Counted from the stretch's first letter, positions 53,485-62,686 are shown. The stretch: DNA of 64,000 nt from JAHJQZ01 sp963675235 (GCA_963675235.2 CAXXFU010000002.1:558001-622000), one strand, 5' to 3'. Numbers and translations: made by a program. Notes: generated from the sequence alone by a model not told the origin.

Positions 53485-55308
53485 TCAGATCGCTAACGTC
53501 GCCTGTTCCAGCCAGGCCCGCGTTTCCGCATCGACCAGTGGCCCGATCTCCTTCAGCACCCGCGCGTGATAGGCGTTGAGCCAGTTGCGCTCGGGATCGG
53601 TGAGCATGCCGACATCGATCAGGCGCTTGTCGATCGGGGCGAGGGTGAGCGTCTCGGATTCGAGCCAGCCCTCTCCGCTGTCCTTGATGTGAATGAGGTT
53701 CTCGATGCGGATGCCATAGGCGCCTTCGAGATAGTAGCCCGGTTCGTTGGAGACGATATTGCCTGCCGAGAAGGGGACCTGGGCGCGTGGCGAAATGCCG
53801 ACCGGGCCCTCGTGCACGGAAAGGAAGGCGCCGACGCCGTGACCGGTGCCATGATTGTAGTTGAGCCCGATCTCCCAAAGCGGTGCGCGCGCCAGAACGT
53901 CGATCTGGGCGCCTGTCGTGCCCTTGGGGAATTTCGCCAGCGAAATGGCGATCATGCCCTTGAGCACGCGGGTGTTGCGATCCCGGACTTCGTCGGAAAC
54001 CGGGCCGGTTGCCATGGTGCGGGTGATGTCGGTGGTGCCGGCCTGGTATTGCCCGCCGCTGTCGACCAGCAGGATGTCGCCGGGCGTGATGGCGCGATTG
54101 CTCGATTCGGTGACGCGGTAATGGATGATGGCGCCGTTCGGGCCGGATCCGCAGATGGTGTCGAAGCTGATCTCGACCAGCGTCTCGTCCTCGCGGCGGA
54201 AGGCCTCGAGTTTTTCGGTGACATCGATTTCCGTCAGTTCGCCGCTGCCGACGGCGCTATCGACCCAGGCGAGGAACTTCACCATGGCGACGCCATCGCG
54301 CTTGTGGGCATCGCGCATGCCGTCGAGTTCGGCGTCGTTCTTGACCGCCTTGAGGGCGAGCACGGGATCGCGCTTGTCGATCAGCGTCGCGCCGCTTTCG
54401 GTGAGCGTCGACACAACGAGCGAGGGCGCGGTTGCCTTGTCGAGCCAGATCTTCTTGCTGGCCATGCCGAGGCGCTCGAGCCGCCCGGGCAGGGCGGAGA
54501 TTTCGGCAAAGGCAATGTCCCCGGCAAGTCCGGCGGCATCCGGTCCGATCTTGGCGCGGTCGATGAACAGCACCGGTTTGCCGCGCTTGGGCACCAGCGC
54601 GAAGCTGAGGGCGAACGGCGTGTGCGGCACGTCGCGTCCGCGCATGTTGAGCAGCCAGTTGACCGATTCCGGCATGGTCAGCACCAGGGCGTCGGCTCCG
54701 GCCTTGGAGACTTCCCCTCGCAGCGCCGCGATCTTGTCGGCCCGCGCCATTCCGGCACGATTGGCGCCAAGCAGCTCGACGGGGCCATCCGGCGGGGCCG
54801 GGCGGTCCTTTGTCCAGATCAGGTCGACAAGGTTGTCGGTCGGCACCAGCCGCTCACGGTTGCCAAACAAGTTGGCCAGCGCGTCGAGATCGGAGGGCGA
54901 GAACAGCCAGGGGTCGTAGCCGACGGCGCCGGTCTTGCCGGCAATTGCCGCCAGTTCGGGCGGATAGCCGCCCGGCGCGGCGGTCAGAACCTCGACCAGC
55001 TTGGTGTCGGTCTGCAGCGGCGCCTGCGCCGTGTAGCGTCCGTCGACGACCAGGCCGGCGCGGCGGATGCCGACAAGGCACAGTCCGGCCGAACCGGTGA
55101 AACTGGTCAGATAGGCCAGCCGCTCGGCGTTGTGCGGCACATATTCGCCACGGAACATGTCGCCCCGTGGCACCAGGTAGCCGGCAAGCCCGCGCGCCTT
55201 CATCTCGCGCCGCAGTGCGGCAAGGCGCGGCCGGACGGTTTTCGGGCTGCTGGTATCGGTGAAGCTCTGGAAACGGGCGGTGCGGGTCGGTGTGGCGGAT
55301 GTGTTCAT
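53485..55308 (-). CDS. pepP: Xaa-Pro aminopeptidase (M24 family)
   Basis: 607 residues, cytoplasmic. Two creatinase-like N-terminal domains precede the pita-bread catalytic domain. The five metal ligands are visible: Asp in LLVDSGGQY, Asp in TTDITRTM, His in GTGHGVGAFL, Glu in SNEPGYYLEG and Glu in IRIENLIHI. It releases N-terminal residues next to proline. The three-domain length matches the long bacterial/eukaryotic form. The symbol follows common usage for this family and is not certain. Confidence 0.92.
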   Translation of the reverse strand: MNTSATPTRTARFQSFTDTSSPKTVRPRLAALRREMKARGLAGYLVPRGDMFRGEYVPHNAERLAYLTSFTGSAGLCLVGIRRAGLVVDGRYTAQAPLQTDTKLVEVLTAAPGGYPPELAAIAGKTGAVGYDPWLFSPSDLDALANLFGNRERLVPTDNLVDLIWTKDRPAPPDGPVELLGANRAGMARADKIAALRGEVSKAGADALVLTMPESVNWLLNMRGRDVPHTPFALSFALVPKRGKPVLFIDRAKIGPDAAGLAGDIAFAEISALPGRLERLGMASKKIWLDKATAPSLVVSTLTESGATLIDKRDPVLALKAVKNDAELDGMRDAHKRDGVAMVKFLAWVDSAVGSGELTEIDVTEKLEAFRREDETLVEISFDTICGSGPNGAIIHYRVTESSNRAITPGDILLVDSGGQYQAGTTDITRTMATGPVSDEVRDRNTRVLKGMIAISLAKFPKGTTGAQIDVLARAPLWEIGLNYNHGTGHGVGAFLSVHEGPVGISPRAQVPFSAGNIVSNEPGYYLEGAYGIRIENLIHIKDSGEGWLESETLTLAPIDKRLIDVGMLTDPERNWLNAYHARVLKEIGPLVDAETRAWLEQATLAI

Positions 55309-55440
55309 TTTCGACAGGACTGCTGACCTTTATGCAAGGAATGCATGCCTTGCATGCGGGGGAAGGGCTAACACGTTGCTGGGCAAAGTACTAGATTCCT
55401 TACCGAAACAGACGCCCCCCAAACGCAGCAGGAGATACCC

Positions 55441-55575
55441 ATGCGCGCCAACAAGTCCTTCCTTCGCTCCGCCTTCGACGCCGTCATCGAGGCTCGTACC
55501 CGCGAAGCCGCCCGTACCATCGCCTACTACCAGCGAAATTCCAATCTCGGCATTGGTACGTCCGACAAGCGCTGA
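55441..55575 (+). CDS. Small basic protein of 44 residues
   Basis: ATG 55441, with AGGAG 6-7 bases upstream, to TGA 55575. The sequence starts MRANKSFLRSAFDAVIEART and continues with REAARTIAYYQRNSNLGIGT before SDKR. It is helical and rich in Arg and Ala. Similar short proteins are common in Hyphomicrobiales, and the shape recalls DUF1127-type small proteins, though the match is loose. It is divergent from pepP and followed by a strong terminator, which supports a real single-gene transcript. Confidence 0.7.
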   Translation: MRANKSFLRSAFDAVIEARTREAARTIAYYQRNSNLGIGTSDKR

Positions 55576-55649
55576 GTTCAGTGCACCAGGCGGCGGTCCC
55601 CGCGACCTCCAGTCTCCGCCGCAGTCGTGACACATATCGAGATGAGACG

Positions 55650-55690
55650 AAGCGCCGTCCCGGCATATCGGACGGCGCTTTTGTTTTTGC
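55650..55690 (+). terminator. Rho-independent terminator after the 44-residue gene
   Basis: AAGCGCCGTCC pairs with GGACGGCGCTT around a 9-base loop, followed by TTGTTTTTG. It may also serve prmA from the other strand. Confidence 0.85.
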
Positions 55691-55699
55691 GGTGGAGGA

Positions 55700-56584
55700 T
55701 CAGGCCTTGCGGCCGCCGCCGCGCTTTTCGAGGATCAGCGTCGTCCAGTCACCCCGGACGAGCTTGCGCTCAAGCACGGCGCCCTGGCGGGCATAGGCCG
55801 AGATGACTCGCGCCGCCTGCCGGTTAAGAATGCCCGAAAGGATTATGGCCGCGCCCGGCGCGGCCGCATCGGCGATCTCAGGAGCGAGCTGAGCCAGGGG
55901 ACCGGCGAGTATATTGGCGACGATCAAGCCGAAAGGCCGGTTCTGGGCCACGCCCAGATGATCCAGCCCGCTGGCGGTCAAGGTGATCACGTCCGGGCCG
56001 ACGCCGTTTATCCGGGCGTTTTCCGCCGCCGTTTTCGTCGCGACGGGGTCGATATCGGTGGCAACCACCCTGAGCCGGGTGCGCTTTGCGATGGCGATGG
56101 CAAGAACGCCGCTGCCGGTGCCGACGTCGAGGAAAGTCAGCGGCTTCTGGCGTTTGAGGATGATGTCGATGGCTTCAAGGCAACCAGACGTCGTCTCGTG
56201 ATGCCCGGTGCCGAAGGCCTGCGCCGCCTCGATGCGCACGGCGACGGTGCCGTGCGGGGCGGGCGCATCGACGTGGCTGCCGTGAACGTAGAAGCCGCCC
56301 GCCAGCACTGCCGGAAGCCCTTCGAGCGACATCGATACCCAATCGGTGTCCGCATCAAGCTCCTCGGCGGTGAAGCTGACATCGCCGCCCAGCACCTCGC
56401 GCGCCAGCGCGGCGAAGGCCTCGAGATCCGGCTCGTCATCGCAGATGGCCTCGAAGACCCAATTGCCTTCGCTCTCCTCGCGCGCCGTTGCCGACAGGGC
56501 AAGCGCGTCGCGATCCATCACGGCGTCTATCAGCCGCTTGGCATCGTTCTGGTTGAGGGGCGTCGAAAGCTGGGTCGGCGTCAT
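55700..56584 (-). CDS. prmA: Ribosomal protein L11 methyltransferase
   Basis: 294 residues from ATG 56584. The SAM-binding motif is FLDVGTGSGVLAIAIAKR, preceded by AFGTGHHETTSGCLEAI, which is diagnostic for PrmA. VVATDIDPVATKTAAENARI and LIVANILAGPLAQLAPEI follow. It trimethylates ribosomal protein L11. The frame is open far upstream of the chosen start, but that part shows no family similarity. Confidence 0.95.
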   Translation of the reverse strand: MTPTQLSTPLNQNDAKRLIDAVMDRDALALSATAREESEGNWVFEAICDDEPDLEAFAALAREVLGGDVSFTAEELDADTDWVSMSLEGLPAVLAGGFYVHGSHVDAPAPHGTVAVRIEAAQAFGTGHHETTSGCLEAIDIILKRQKPLTFLDVGTGSGVLAIAIAKRTRLRVVATDIDPVATKTAAENARINGVGPDVITLTASGLDHLGVAQNRPFGLIVANILAGPLAQLAPEIADAAAPGAAIILSGILNRQAARVISAYARQGAVLERKLVRGDWTTLILEKRGGGRKA

Positions 56585-56744
56585 GTCTAGCTCGATGGCT
56601 GGGGCAGGGTGATGCCGCTGTTCTTGAAACCGGACGGGCATCGGGAGCGCTATGTATGCACATCGGCGCCGGTGATTTGCAAGGTGGCGGATTGAGAAGA
56701 TGGTGGACCGACCGACGAGGTTCGACCGCTTCCAGACAATGCCG

Positions 56745-57446
56745 TCAGGCCAGCGTGTCGAGAAGGCCGGGCAATGCTCTGAGGTCGGCGATTTCGCGGA
56801 ACCGGTCGTAGCCGCTCGGTGGCTCGGCATGTTCGAGGGCAAACAGCAATTCGTGCGGAACGTAGACGCCCCAGGCACCGGCGGACAGGGCAGGGATGAT
56901 GTCCGAGCGCAGCGAATTGCCGACCATGACGGCCCGGTCCGCACCGTCTCCATGCCGGGCGAAAACCTGGCGATAGGTGTCCTCGGTCTTGTTGGAGACG
57001 ATCTCAACGGCATCGAAATAGCTGTCGAGCTTCGAGGCGGTCAGCTTGCGCTCCTGATCGAACAGGTCGCCCTTGGTGATCAGGACCAGACGGTAGGCGC
57101 CCTTGAGCGCAGCGATAGTTTCACGGGCGTGGGGCAGGGTCTCGACCGGATGAGTCAGCATCTCCCGCCCGGCCGCGAGTATTTCGCCGATCACCTTGCC
57201 CGGCACCTTGCCGTCCGAGATCCTGAGGGCGGTTTCAATCATCGACAGGGTGAAGCCCTTGATGCCGAAACCGTAGCGGGTGACGTTGCTGCGCTCGGTT
57301 TCGATCAGGTGGGCGCCGATCTCGTCCGGCGTGCCATATTCGCCGAGCAGTTCGGCAAAACGGGCTTCGGTCTGTTTGAAGAACAGCTCGTTATGCCAGA
57401 GCGTGTCGTCGGCATCAAAGCCGATGGTGGTGATGGTGTCGGGCAT
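56745..57446 (-). CDS. HAD-superfamily hydrolase
   Basis: 233 residues. The nucleophile motif is GFDADDTLWHNE, motif II is VLITKGD and motifs III/IV are IVSNKTEDTYRQV and MVGNSLRSDIIPAL. A helical cap lies between the first and second motifs (C1 cap), so a small phosphate ester is the likely substrate. The gene is alone between prmA and the DUF1624 gene, and the exact substrate is unknown. Confidence 0.88.
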   Translation of the reverse strand: MPDTITTIGFDADDTLWHNELFFKQTEARFAELLGEYGTPDEIGAHLIETERSNVTRYGFGIKGFTLSMIETALRISDGKVPGKVIGEILAAGREMLTHPVETLPHARETIAALKGAYRLVLITKGDLFDQERKLTASKLDSYFDAVEIVSNKTEDTYRQVFARHGDGADRAVMVGNSLRSDIIPALSAGAWGVYVPHELLFALEHAEPPSGYDRFREIADLRALPGLLDTLA

Positions 57447-57528
57447 CGGGCCTCCGGATGGAGCGGGAATCTTGCCGACGATCGGCGCGATTGTGAGGCG
57501 GCAAATGAACCGCTAGTTATGGCGCATC

Positions 57529-58527
57529 GTGGCCGAACCGCAAGGCGCACCTGATTTGACAAGCACTTCCCCGAAGACGCCGCGCCTCGAACGGGTCGAT
57601 TTCTTCCGTGGTCTCGCGCTTGTCGGCGTCATGGCCTACCACCTGAGCTGGGATCTTCGCTACTACCAGTTCGTCTTGTGGCCGATCGACACCGACCTTG
57701 GCTGGATCGCCTTCCAGAAGGCGCTGGTTTCGGCCTTTGTCGGCCTGTCCGGTGTCAGTCTATGGCTGGCGCACGGCTCGGGGACAAACTGGCGCTCGTT
57801 CTGGCGGCGCTGGACCGTGCTGTTCGCCGCGGCAATGGTGGTGACGGTTGCCACCCTTGTCGCCTATCCCGAGGCCTTCGTCTATTTCGGCGTGCTGCAT
57901 GCGCTGGCGCTGTTCGCGCTGATCGGGCTGGCGTTCCTCCGTCTGCCGCCAGCTGTCAATCTGGCCATCGGTGCGGTGATCGTGGCGCTTGGCGCCGGTC
58001 TGCAGGACCCGCTGTTCAACCAGAAGCTTTTCTCCTGGCTCGGGTTCTGGGTGGTACCGCCCTACACCAACGACCTCGTGCCGGTCTTTCCCTGGTTTGG
58101 CGTCTTTCTCATCGGCATGGGGCTCGGTCGCCTCTTGTCCGTGCCAGCCCCGCGACCGCCGCTTGCCGGCCCGGCACCCTGGGGACGGCTGGGACGCGGG
58201 CTCAGGTGGATCGGGCGGCATTCGCTGCTGATCTACCTCATCCACCAGCCGATGGTCCTGGCGGTGATGGTGCCGCTCGATGCCGTATTGCAGCCGCAGA
58301 CCTGGTACCGGGCCGAGCGCTTCATCGGCGAATGCCAGACGAGCTGCGAAATGGGCGCCCCCGATCCGGCCTATTGCACGCGCTATTGCGCCTGTTCGCT
58401 CGAACAGATCGAACAGGGCGATCTGTGGGAGGCCATCGAGGCCTTCGTGCCGAACGAGGCGCAGAGCCGGGACATCAGCGAAATGGTGACGCTGTGCACG
58501 GCGATGGGGCAGGCCGGAGCGCAATAG
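57529..58527 (+). CDS. DUF1624/heparan-alpha-glucosaminide N-acetyltransferase-like membrane protein
   Basis: 332 residues, GTG start. About eight transmembrane helices follow RLERVDFFRGLALVGVMAYH, the opening motif of the acyltransferase_3/DUF1624 group. FPWFGVFLIGMGLGR and RHSLLIYLIHQPM are further family marks. After the last helix there is a tail of about 70 residues with six cysteines (GECQTSCEMGAPDPAYCTRY and CACSLEQ), probably periplasmic and disulfide-bonded. The substrate is unknown. Confidence 0.82.
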   Translation: MAEPQGAPDLTSTSPKTPRLERVDFFRGLALVGVMAYHLSWDLRYYQFVLWPIDTDLGWIAFQKALVSAFVGLSGVSLWLAHGSGTNWRSFWRRWTVLFAAAMVVTVATLVAYPEAFVYFGVLHALALFALIGLAFLRLPPAVNLAIGAVIVALGAGLQDPLFNQKLFSWLGFWVVPPYTNDLVPVFPWFGVFLIGMGLGRLLSVPAPRPPLAGPAPWGRLGRGLRWIGRHSLLIYLIHQPMVLAVMVPLDAVLQPQTWYRAERFIGECQTSCEMGAPDPAYCTRYCACSLEQIEQGDLWEAIEAFVPNEAQSRDISEMVTLCTAMGQAGAQ

Positions 58528-58605
58528 CGCCACAGCGGGCTTGCACAGCACGGGCATCGGGTTCTTATTGGATGGCCTATCGCCCAAACGCGTCCAAGTT
58601 CCCTC

Positions 58606-59580
58606 GTGTCCGTCTTTTCTCCTTCCAGCGCTCACGCGCCCATCGCCCGTCAGGACCGGCCGATGCTCGGTATCGGGCTGAAGGTGGCGTCCGTTCTGGT
58701 TTTCCTCTCGATGGCGAGCTTCATCAAGGTATCAGGAGACATTCCGCTCGGTGAAATCGTGTTTTTCCGCAGCGCCTTCGCCGTGCCGCCGATCCTCATT
58801 TTCCTCGCAGTGCGGCGCGAACTGGTCGCGGGCGTCAAGACGAGCCGCCCGTTCGCTCACCTGCGGCGCGGACTGACCGGCGTGTCGGGCATGTTCTTCG
58901 GGTTTTACGGGTTGACCCAACTGCCTTTGCCCGAAGCAACCAGCATCGGCTACACCACGCCGTTGCTCATCGTCATCCTGTCTGCCCTGGTGCTGAAGGA
59001 GACCGTTCGCCTCTATCGCTGGAGCGCCGTCTTCATCGGGCTTTTCGGTGTGGGCATCATCATCGTGCCGCAACTGACCTTCCTCAGCGGCGGCCTCGAT
59101 GCGATGGGCGGCGCGGGCTTCGGGGCGTTGGCCTCGCTCACCGGCGCGTTCTTCGCCTCGCTGGCCAGCCTTGCCATCAAGGACCTGACCAGGACCGAAC
59201 GCTCGGCGACGATTGCCCTTTATTTCTCGCTGACATGCGGGGGATTTTCTCTCATCTCCATTCCCTTCGGCTGGGTCGTGCCCAGCCCCGAGCAGGCGCT
59301 GACGCTGATCCTGGCCGGCACCGCCGGCGGCATCGCCCAAGTGCTTCTGACCGAGTGCTTCCGCTATGCCGACATGTCGGTGATCGCCCCGTTCGAATAT
59401 ACCTCGCTTGTCTTCTCGATCCTGATCGGCTGGTGGATCTTCGGCGATCTCGTCACCTGGCAGACGGTCATCGGCGCCCTGATCGTCGTCGGTTCGGGCA
59501 TCTTCATCATCCTGCGCGAACGTGCGCTCGGCATCCGCATGGCCTCGTTGCGCGACCAGGCGGGTCGGATCGGCACATGA
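58606..59580 (+). CDS. DMT (EamA) family transporter, first of tandem pair
   Basis: 324 residues, ten predicted helices in two EamA halves (GEIVFFRSAFAVPPILIFLA, ASLAIKDLTRTERSATIALY, YTSLVFSILIGWWIFGD). The GTG start at 58606 is chosen by open frame and comparison with the next gene; ATG 58663 is possible. It closely resembles its neighbour at 59682, so the pair arose by tandem duplication. The substrate is unknown. Confidence 0.87.
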   Translation: MSVFSPSSAHAPIARQDRPMLGIGLKVASVLVFLSMASFIKVSGDIPLGEIVFFRSAFAVPPILIFLAVRRELVAGVKTSRPFAHLRRGLTGVSGMFFGFYGLTQLPLPEATSIGYTTPLLIVILSALVLKETVRLYRWSAVFIGLFGVGIIIVPQLTFLSGGLDAMGGAGFGALASLTGAFFASLASLAIKDLTRTERSATIALYFSLTCGGFSLISIPFGWVVPSPEQALTLILAGTAGGIAQVLLTECFRYADMSVIAPFEYTSLVFSILIGWWIFGDLVTWQTVIGALIVVGSGIFIILRERALGIRMASLRDQAGRIGT

Positions 59581-59681
59581 TCGTGCAAGCAACAACCCTC
59601 AGCCGGGGGGTTGCAGTGAGGACGCCAAGGGTCTGTACTTGATGGCTTCCGCCAGTCTTGTTCCGTCCTGAGTCCCGTACC

Positions 59682-60650
59682 GTGTCGCAGCCGCAAAACC
59701 CGTCGCCGAAAATGAGCGCTCCCCGGCGCGACCGACCGATGTTCGGCATCGGGCTGAAGGTGTCATCCGTCCTGATCTTTCTGGTCATGGCCAGTCTCTT
59801 GAAAGGCGCGGAAGGCGTGCCGCCGGGCGAACTGGTGTTCTTCCGCTCGTTCTTTGCGCTCGTTCCCATTCTAGGCTTCATGGCCCTGCGTGGGGATTTC
59901 CCATCGGGGATGAGAACGGCGCACCCGGTCGCTCACCTCAGGCGCGGGTTGATCGGCGGGTTCGCCATGGGCTGCAACTTTTTCGCCCTGACGCAATTGC
60001 CGCTGCCCGAGGCGGTGACGATCACCTATGGCGCGCCACTGCTGATCGTCGTGCTGAGCGCGGTGGTGCTCAAGGAGGTCGTGCGCGTCTATCGCTGGAC
60101 CGCCGTTCTGATCGGGCTGGTCGGCGTGGGGATCATCGTCACGCCGCGCCTGACGCTGTTTACCGGCGGTGGCGATCTGTCCGGCGCCAGCCTTGGAGCG
60201 GTCGCGGCCCTGTGCGGTGTCGTCTTCATGTCGATGGCCAGCCTTGCCATCCGCGACCTGACCAGGACCGAACGCTCCGCCACAATTGCCTTCTACTTCA
60301 TGACGACGGCGACTTTGCTGTCGCTTCTGACGCTGCCCTTCGGCTGGGTCATGCCGAGCCCGACCGCCCTCGCGATGCTCATCGGCGCCGGCGTTTTCGG
60401 CGGCATCGCCCAGATCCTGATGACCGAGTCCTTCCGGCACGCCGACATGTCGCTGATCGCACCGTTCGAATACACCTCGCTGATCTTTTCGGTGATGATC
60501 GGCTACTGGATCTTCGGCGATCTCGTCAGCTGGCAGACCCTTGTCGGCGGCGTGATCGTCGTCGCCTCGGGTGTGTTCATCATCGTTCGCGAACGCAAGC
60601 TCGGCATCGAGCAGGCCCGCATTCGCGACCAGGCCAGCCGTCTCGGCTGA
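59682..60650 (+). CDS. DMT (EamA) family transporter, second of tandem pair
   Basis: 322 residues from GTG 59682, chosen because its start then lines up with the upstream paralogue (DRPMFGIGLKVSSVL against DRPMLGIGLKVASVL). A TTG at 59658 is the alternative. Blocks shared with the paralogue include DLTRTERSATIA and APFEYTSLIFSVMIGYWIFG. It is an inner-membrane permease of unknown substrate. About 100 bases separate the two genes, with no obvious terminator. Confidence 0.87.
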   Translation: MSQPQNPSPKMSAPRRDRPMFGIGLKVSSVLIFLVMASLLKGAEGVPPGELVFFRSFFALVPILGFMALRGDFPSGMRTAHPVAHLRRGLIGGFAMGCNFFALTQLPLPEAVTITYGAPLLIVVLSAVVLKEVVRVYRWTAVLIGLVGVGIIVTPRLTLFTGGGDLSGASLGAVAALCGVVFMSMASLAIRDLTRTERSATIAFYFMTTATLLSLLTLPFGWVMPSPTALAMLIGAGVFGGIAQILMTESFRHADMSLIAPFEYTSLIFSVMIGYWIFGDLVSWQTLVGGVIVVASGVFIIVRERKLGIEQARIRDQASRLG

Positions 60651-60778
60651 GGCAGCGCCCGGAGCCCCGATCGCAGGCATTGTGCGGCACCGCCTTACTG
60701 TTTTGTAACCGGGACTGCCATTGACTGGCCCAATTCCTGACCCATCTGGGAAGGAAGACAAACTGCACGGCACGTTCC

Positions 60779-61024
60779 ATGAGTGATCACTTTCCCGGTC
60801 CCATCCATTCCGACAAGGCCGACAGCGCCGAGGCCCGCCGCAAGGACCTGAAGAACCGCTTCCGCGCCGTCTCCCGCCGCATGGAGGGCAAGGGCGGGTT
60901 TTCCGGCGGCATGCCGGGCGGTGCACCGGGTAGAACGGGCTTTTCGCCCTTCGAAATCGCGCTCGGCATTGCCGGGGTGCTGTTCGTGCTGTGGGCGGCG
61001 AGCCACCTAATCGGCATGGTCTAG
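60779..61024 (+). CDS. Small tail-anchored membrane protein
   Basis: 81 residues. A charged N-terminal half (SDKADSAEARRKDLKNRFRA) and a Gly-rich GKGGFSGGMPGGAPGRTGFS are followed by one C-terminal helix (ALGIAGVLFVLWAASHLIGM). The function is unknown. The terminal 45 codons are copied, with decay, at 61968-62103. Confidence 0.7.
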   Translation: MSDHFPGPIHSDKADSAEARRKDLKNRFRAVSRRMEGKGGFSGGMPGGAPGRTGFSPFEIALGIAGVLFVLWAASHLIGMV

Positions 61025-61055
61025 CCGATCCTCGACCACCTCCTGCTGCCGATCT

Positions 61056-61748
61056 TCAGTAGGCGATGACCAGCGGCGTCTTGCTGACGACCTGACGGAT
61101 CCAGGACTCGATGTCGTTTATCCCCAGCGGGCCGTCATAGGCCTTGTGCTCGGCCTTGGCCCGCTTGAAGGCGGCGAGGGCCTCGTGCGGGTCGGCCATG
61201 GCGAGCTTTGCCACCGTGTCGTAGTCGGTATCAAGGATCAGCCGCGTCAGCTTAGGACCGGTCCACTTGATCCGGGACAGATCGACCAGCTTGGCCAGCC
61301 ACAGAACCTGTTCGGCATCGAGATTCGTCTCCGCTGCCAGTGCGGCGCGGTTGGCCGCATCCCGGATGCGCGGAAACAACGCCTGAGTATCGGCAAGTCC
61401 GATGTTGTCCAGCGCATCGATGATCTCGTCCGGCATGTTGGGGACGTCGCGGAGCGCGAAAGGCTTGGGCAGCAGGCTGTTCGCCTCCCGCTTCAACAAC
61501 TTGAGATAGCTCTCGGGAATGCCCGTCGCCCGCGCCAGCGCCACCAGCCTGCCGGCGCTGCCCAGACCTTCCTTCAGGTCGGCGAGGTTGCGTATGCCCG
61601 CTTCGGCGAGGGCGGCGAACCTGGCATCGATCTCCTCGAGCAGCGGCTGCCGGCTCGGCAGCAGCCGACCGGTTTTCAACTCCGTCCCGAAACTGTCGAG
61701 ATCAATTGCGCTCAGATCCGGCAGATAGCCGGCGTGTCCAGTCGTCAT
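61056..61748 (-). CDS. DUF4332-like helix-hairpin-helix protein
   Basis: 230 residues from ATG 61748 (GAGGA 4 bases upstream). No signal peptide or membrane segment is visible. Two similar halves carry helix-hairpin-helix-like segments: AGIRNLADLKEGLGSAGRLV with ATGIPESYLKLLKREANSL, and AAETNLDAEQVLWLAKLVDL with SRIKWTGPKLTRLILD. This matches what I remember of DUF4332. The function is unknown; it may bind nucleic acid. Confidence 0.75.
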   Translation of the reverse strand: MTTGHAGYLPDLSAIDLDSFGTELKTGRLLPSRQPLLEEIDARFAALAEAGIRNLADLKEGLGSAGRLVALARATGIPESYLKLLKREANSLLPKPFALRDVPNMPDEIIDALDNIGLADTQALFPRIRDAANRAALAAETNLDAEQVLWLAKLVDLSRIKWTGPKLTRLILDTDYDTVAKLAMADPHEALAAFKRAKAEHKAYDGPLGINDIESWIRQVVSKTPLVIAY

Positions 61749-61967
61749 GTCGTCCTCACATGCGCGCCGATCAGGTTCGTGTCCGCCGCGTCGGCGCAAC
61801 TGTTTCGTTCGTGATGGGAGCAGTCTAGCCCGGCAGGTGGCAGGAACTGGCAGCAGGTGACAGTCGCAATGGGCTTTGGGGGAGGCATGGCGGGCTGTGC
61901 CTGGGGATTTATGTTGTGCCTTGTGACAAGCGCAGGGCGAGAGGGAGGCAGCTATCATGTGATCACG

Positions 61968-62103
61968 CGCCGCATGGATGGCAAGGGCGGATTTTCCGGC
62001 GGCACGCCAGCCAGAACGGGCTTCTCGCTCTTCGACATCGCGCTTGGCATTGCCGGCGAGCCGTTCGTCCTGTGGGCGGCGAGCCACCTGATCGGCATGG
62101 TCC
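61968..62103 (+). pseudogene. Decayed partial copy of the 60779-61024 gene
   Basis: The DNA from GCGCCGCATGG to ATGGTC repeats the last 45 codons of the small membrane protein gene (MDGKGGFSGG, ARTGFSLFDIALGIAG, PFVLWAASHLIGMV). The first half of the gene is absent, a 12-base segment (GGCGGTGCACCG-like) is missing, the GVL of the helix has become GEP, and the stop TAG is now CAG. It therefore reads on into unrelated sequence and is unlikely to be functional. Confidence 0.8.
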
Positions 62104-62469
62104 AGCCAACCGCAAACGCCCTCCGGCTTGCGCCATCGGGTTTCTCGCTGGAACAGGCGGACGCGGGGCGTCAGTCGCCTCGGAGCCGGTATTCCGGCGA
62201 AAAATGAGGCGTCTCACGCCCCGCGTATCCGGGTCTCTTTCGGCCGACGATCAGCTTCCTCTCGCTTGCGGAACGGCTTTTCGTCCGTTCCCCGGGCGCG
62301 CGGTGTGCTCCGGATCTCCGCCTTGCCGAAAGGGCAACATGGGCGCGCGACCACGCCCTGGCCCCGGTCCCCGGATGGAGCGTTCGTCGCACTCCGCCCT
62401 GTCATCCGGGTGAGGCGAGTATGGGAGAGGGGAAAGGGGCGGGGATTAGTTTTTGGGCACTCCGGTTGG
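62104..62469. other. Region with no recognised gene
   Basis: About 365 bases with open frames on both strands but no ribosome-binding site, homology or hydrophobic pattern that I can support. It looks like non-coding DNA between the decayed gene copy and the palindromic repeats. Confidence 0.5.
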
Positions 62470-62575
62470 CCTCATCCTGAGGTGCGAGCGCAGTGAGCCT
62501 CGAAGGATGGGTATCAGGCGCCGTGGCCAAACCCTCGCCCTTCGAGGGGCGCTTTGCGCCCACCTCAGGATGAGG
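62470..62575. repeat. Long imperfect palindrome (type A)
   Basis: CCTCATCCTGAGGTGCGAGC and CTCGAAGG in the left arm pair with CCTTCGAGG and CCACCTCAGGATGAGG in the right arm. This is a dispersed intergenic palindrome common in Hyphomicrobiales. A related copy lies at 63108-63195. Confidence 0.8.
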
Positions 62576-62636
62576 GTTTGGGGCGACGGCTCAGAATTTG
62601 GGCGCAGGTCCGCCATCGCGTCATTTTGCCCCCGAT

Positions 62637-62686
62637 GTCGTCCCGGGCCCTCGGATCAAGTCCGAGGGTGATCCCGGGACCCATTC
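62637..62686. repeat. Palindrome type B, left copy
   Basis: TCCCGGGCCCTCGGA pairs with TCCGAGGGTGATCCCGGGA. The inner flank GATCCCGGGACCCATTC (62670-62686) is an exact inverted repeat of 63012-63028 on the other side of the GIY-YIG gene. Confidence 0.8.

Noticed and set aside
61857..62207. Open frame of 116 codons as a gene
   Set aside because: Only its middle matches the upstream small membrane protein; the start and end are unrelated sequence and the original stop is lost, so it is a decayed copy.
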